Below are positions 63,492-64,000 of a stretch of DNA of 64,000 nt, piece by piece; positions within the stretch are counted from its first letter, which is position 1, and each line of letters opens with the position of its first letter. Below the pieces are notes generated by a model. It saw only the letters and a program-made list of their open reading frames with translations, made no database searches and was not told the origin of the DNA. Made by a program: the position numbers and the translations under genes. Source of the stretch: Bacteroidales bacterium (lineage in GTDB: Bacteria; Bacteroidota; Bacteroidia; Bacteroidales; WCHB1-69); NCBI GenBank assembly GCA_017615795.1, contig JAFZZK010000036.1:1-64000 (forward strand). Direction: 5' to 3'.

Positions 63492-64000
63492 TTACTTTTC
63501 CTGAGCGGTATGTTTTAGTATAATATTGATTTCAGGATACTTGCAAGCAAGGTGTTGCGCAGTGCGCTCGGCAAAAAAGACAGAGCGGTGCTGGCCGCCC
63601 GTGCAACCAAAACTAACCATCAAGTGGTCGAAATGGCGTGTCAGGTAGTTGTCGACTGCCGCATCGACAAGCGCGAAGACATGCCGCTCAAAATCATGGA
63701 TTTCGGGATGGGCGAGCAGGTACTCCTGCACGCATGCATCGCGGCCTGTGAAAGCGCGAAAACGTGGCTCGCGCCCGGGGTTGGGCAGCACGCGACAGTC
63801 GAAAACAAAGCCGCCGCCATTGGGCGAGGGATCCTGCGGGATGGCCGCCCGGTAGGAGAAGCTCTGCACCCGAACGGTCAACGTTGCCCCTGGCCGGTAA
63901 GGTTTTACAAAGTCAGAAGCAATAATTGCCCGCAAAGCAGACGTGAGTTCCGGCAAGGCCATCGGCAACTCGTAGTGGTCCAAAATGCCCTGCAAGTTGC
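63492..64000 (-). CDS. RapZ C-terminal domain protein (N-terminus outside window)
   Basis: The frame runs off the window, and about 169 C-terminal residues are seen. They match the C-terminal domain of RapZ/YvcJ-type proteins: VQSFSYRAAIP, FDCRVLPNPG, LTG-like FTGRDACVQEYL, VSFGCTGGQHRSVFFAE. In E. coli this half binds RNA and glucosamine-6-phosphate. Upstream residues in the window (ILDHYELPMALPELTSALRAI) do not look like the RapZ P-loop kinase domain. In some Bacteroidota this domain is fused to a phosphotransferase-type domain. Its identity needs the missing part. Confidence 0.75.
   Translation of the reverse strand, partial: NLQGILDHYELPMALPELTSALRAIIASDFVKPYRPGATLTVRVQSFSYRAAIPQDPSPNGGGFVFDCRVLPNPGREPRFRAFTGRDACVQEYLLAHPEIHDFERHVFALVDAAVDNYLTRHFDHLMVSFGCTGGQHRSVFFAERTAQHLACKYPEINIILKHTAQEK

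Overview
The window is a contiguous piece of a Bacteroidota chromosome, most likely order Bacteroidales. The support is internal. Many genes and all four tRNAs are preceded by the phylum-specific -7 box TAnnTTTG (TATCTTTG, TATTTTTG, TACTTTTG). Two secreted enzymes carry C-terminal type IX secretion (T9SS) sorting domains. Rho has a long charged N-terminal extension, and Shine-Dalgarno sequences are weak or absent. Coding density is high and no phage, insertion sequence, CRISPR array or rRNA operon is visible. The species cannot be named from the sequence.

Layout. 0-2.7 kb: the tail of a DUF4143 ATPase, a divergent aldehyde dehydrogenase and msrA. 2.7-4.8 kb: tRNA-Gly and an isolated atpDC unit. 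4.8-11.2 kb (minus strand): a five-gene unit with a serine hydrolase, a PHP phosphatase, a TupA-type ATP-grasp protein, a fused polymerase-like/GT4 protein and a GT2, probably making a surface glycan. 11.3-13.2 kb: rho. 13.2-22.5 kb: a surface-polysaccharide locus with gtrA, CDP-glucose genes rfbF and rfbG, a polyprenyl-phosphate sugar transferase-like GT2, an SDR, an RmlC-like epimerase, a UDP-galactopyranose-mutase-like flavoprotein, another GT2 and a GT39-type membrane protein with TPRs. The middle of this locus is clearly AT-richer than its flanks. 22.7-25.5 kb: an OmpA lipoprotein, mutY, tadA, tRNA-Arg(ACG) and tRNA-Gln. 25.5-31 kb: nusA, infB and pdxA. 31-34.3 kb: a membrane metallophosphoesterase, butyrate kinase and NAD kinase. 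34.4-42.4 kb: ftsQ-ftsA-ftsZ running into mlaE-mlaF-cvpA, an M6 protease and sufE with very tight junctions. 42.4-45.4 kb: a YwqK/MORN-repeat exported protein, an MBL hydrolase, folE and a small basic protein. 45.4-64 kb: tRNA-Lys, a prolyl-tRNA editing protein, comF, mutS2, a secreted endonuclease I, an SDR, secA, an unrecognised exported protein, a DUF4143 ATPase, a threonine aldolase/FucP-like transporter/SHOCT unit, rpe, rlmN and the C-terminal part of a RapZ-like protein.

How it fits together. The core is housekeeping: transcription termination and antitermination (Rho, NusA), translation (IF-2, TadA, RlmN, tRNAs), division (FtsQAZ), secretion (SecA) and DNA repair (MutY, MutS2). Two accessory glycan regions sit in it. 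The 13-22 kb locus has the enzyme classes expected for a CDP-linked 6-deoxyhexose with a possible pyranose-to-furanose step, plus the three parts of a Gtr-like (GtrA/GtrB/GT39) glycosyl-transfer system. The 4.8-11 kb operon looks like a separate export glycan unit. Palindromic REP-like elements occur inside and beside the 13-22 kb locus. The most unusual protein-level features are a lysine in the FtsZ tubulin signature, a tandem duplication at the C-terminus of NusA, the polymerase-GT4 fusion and a 567-residue orphan exported protein.
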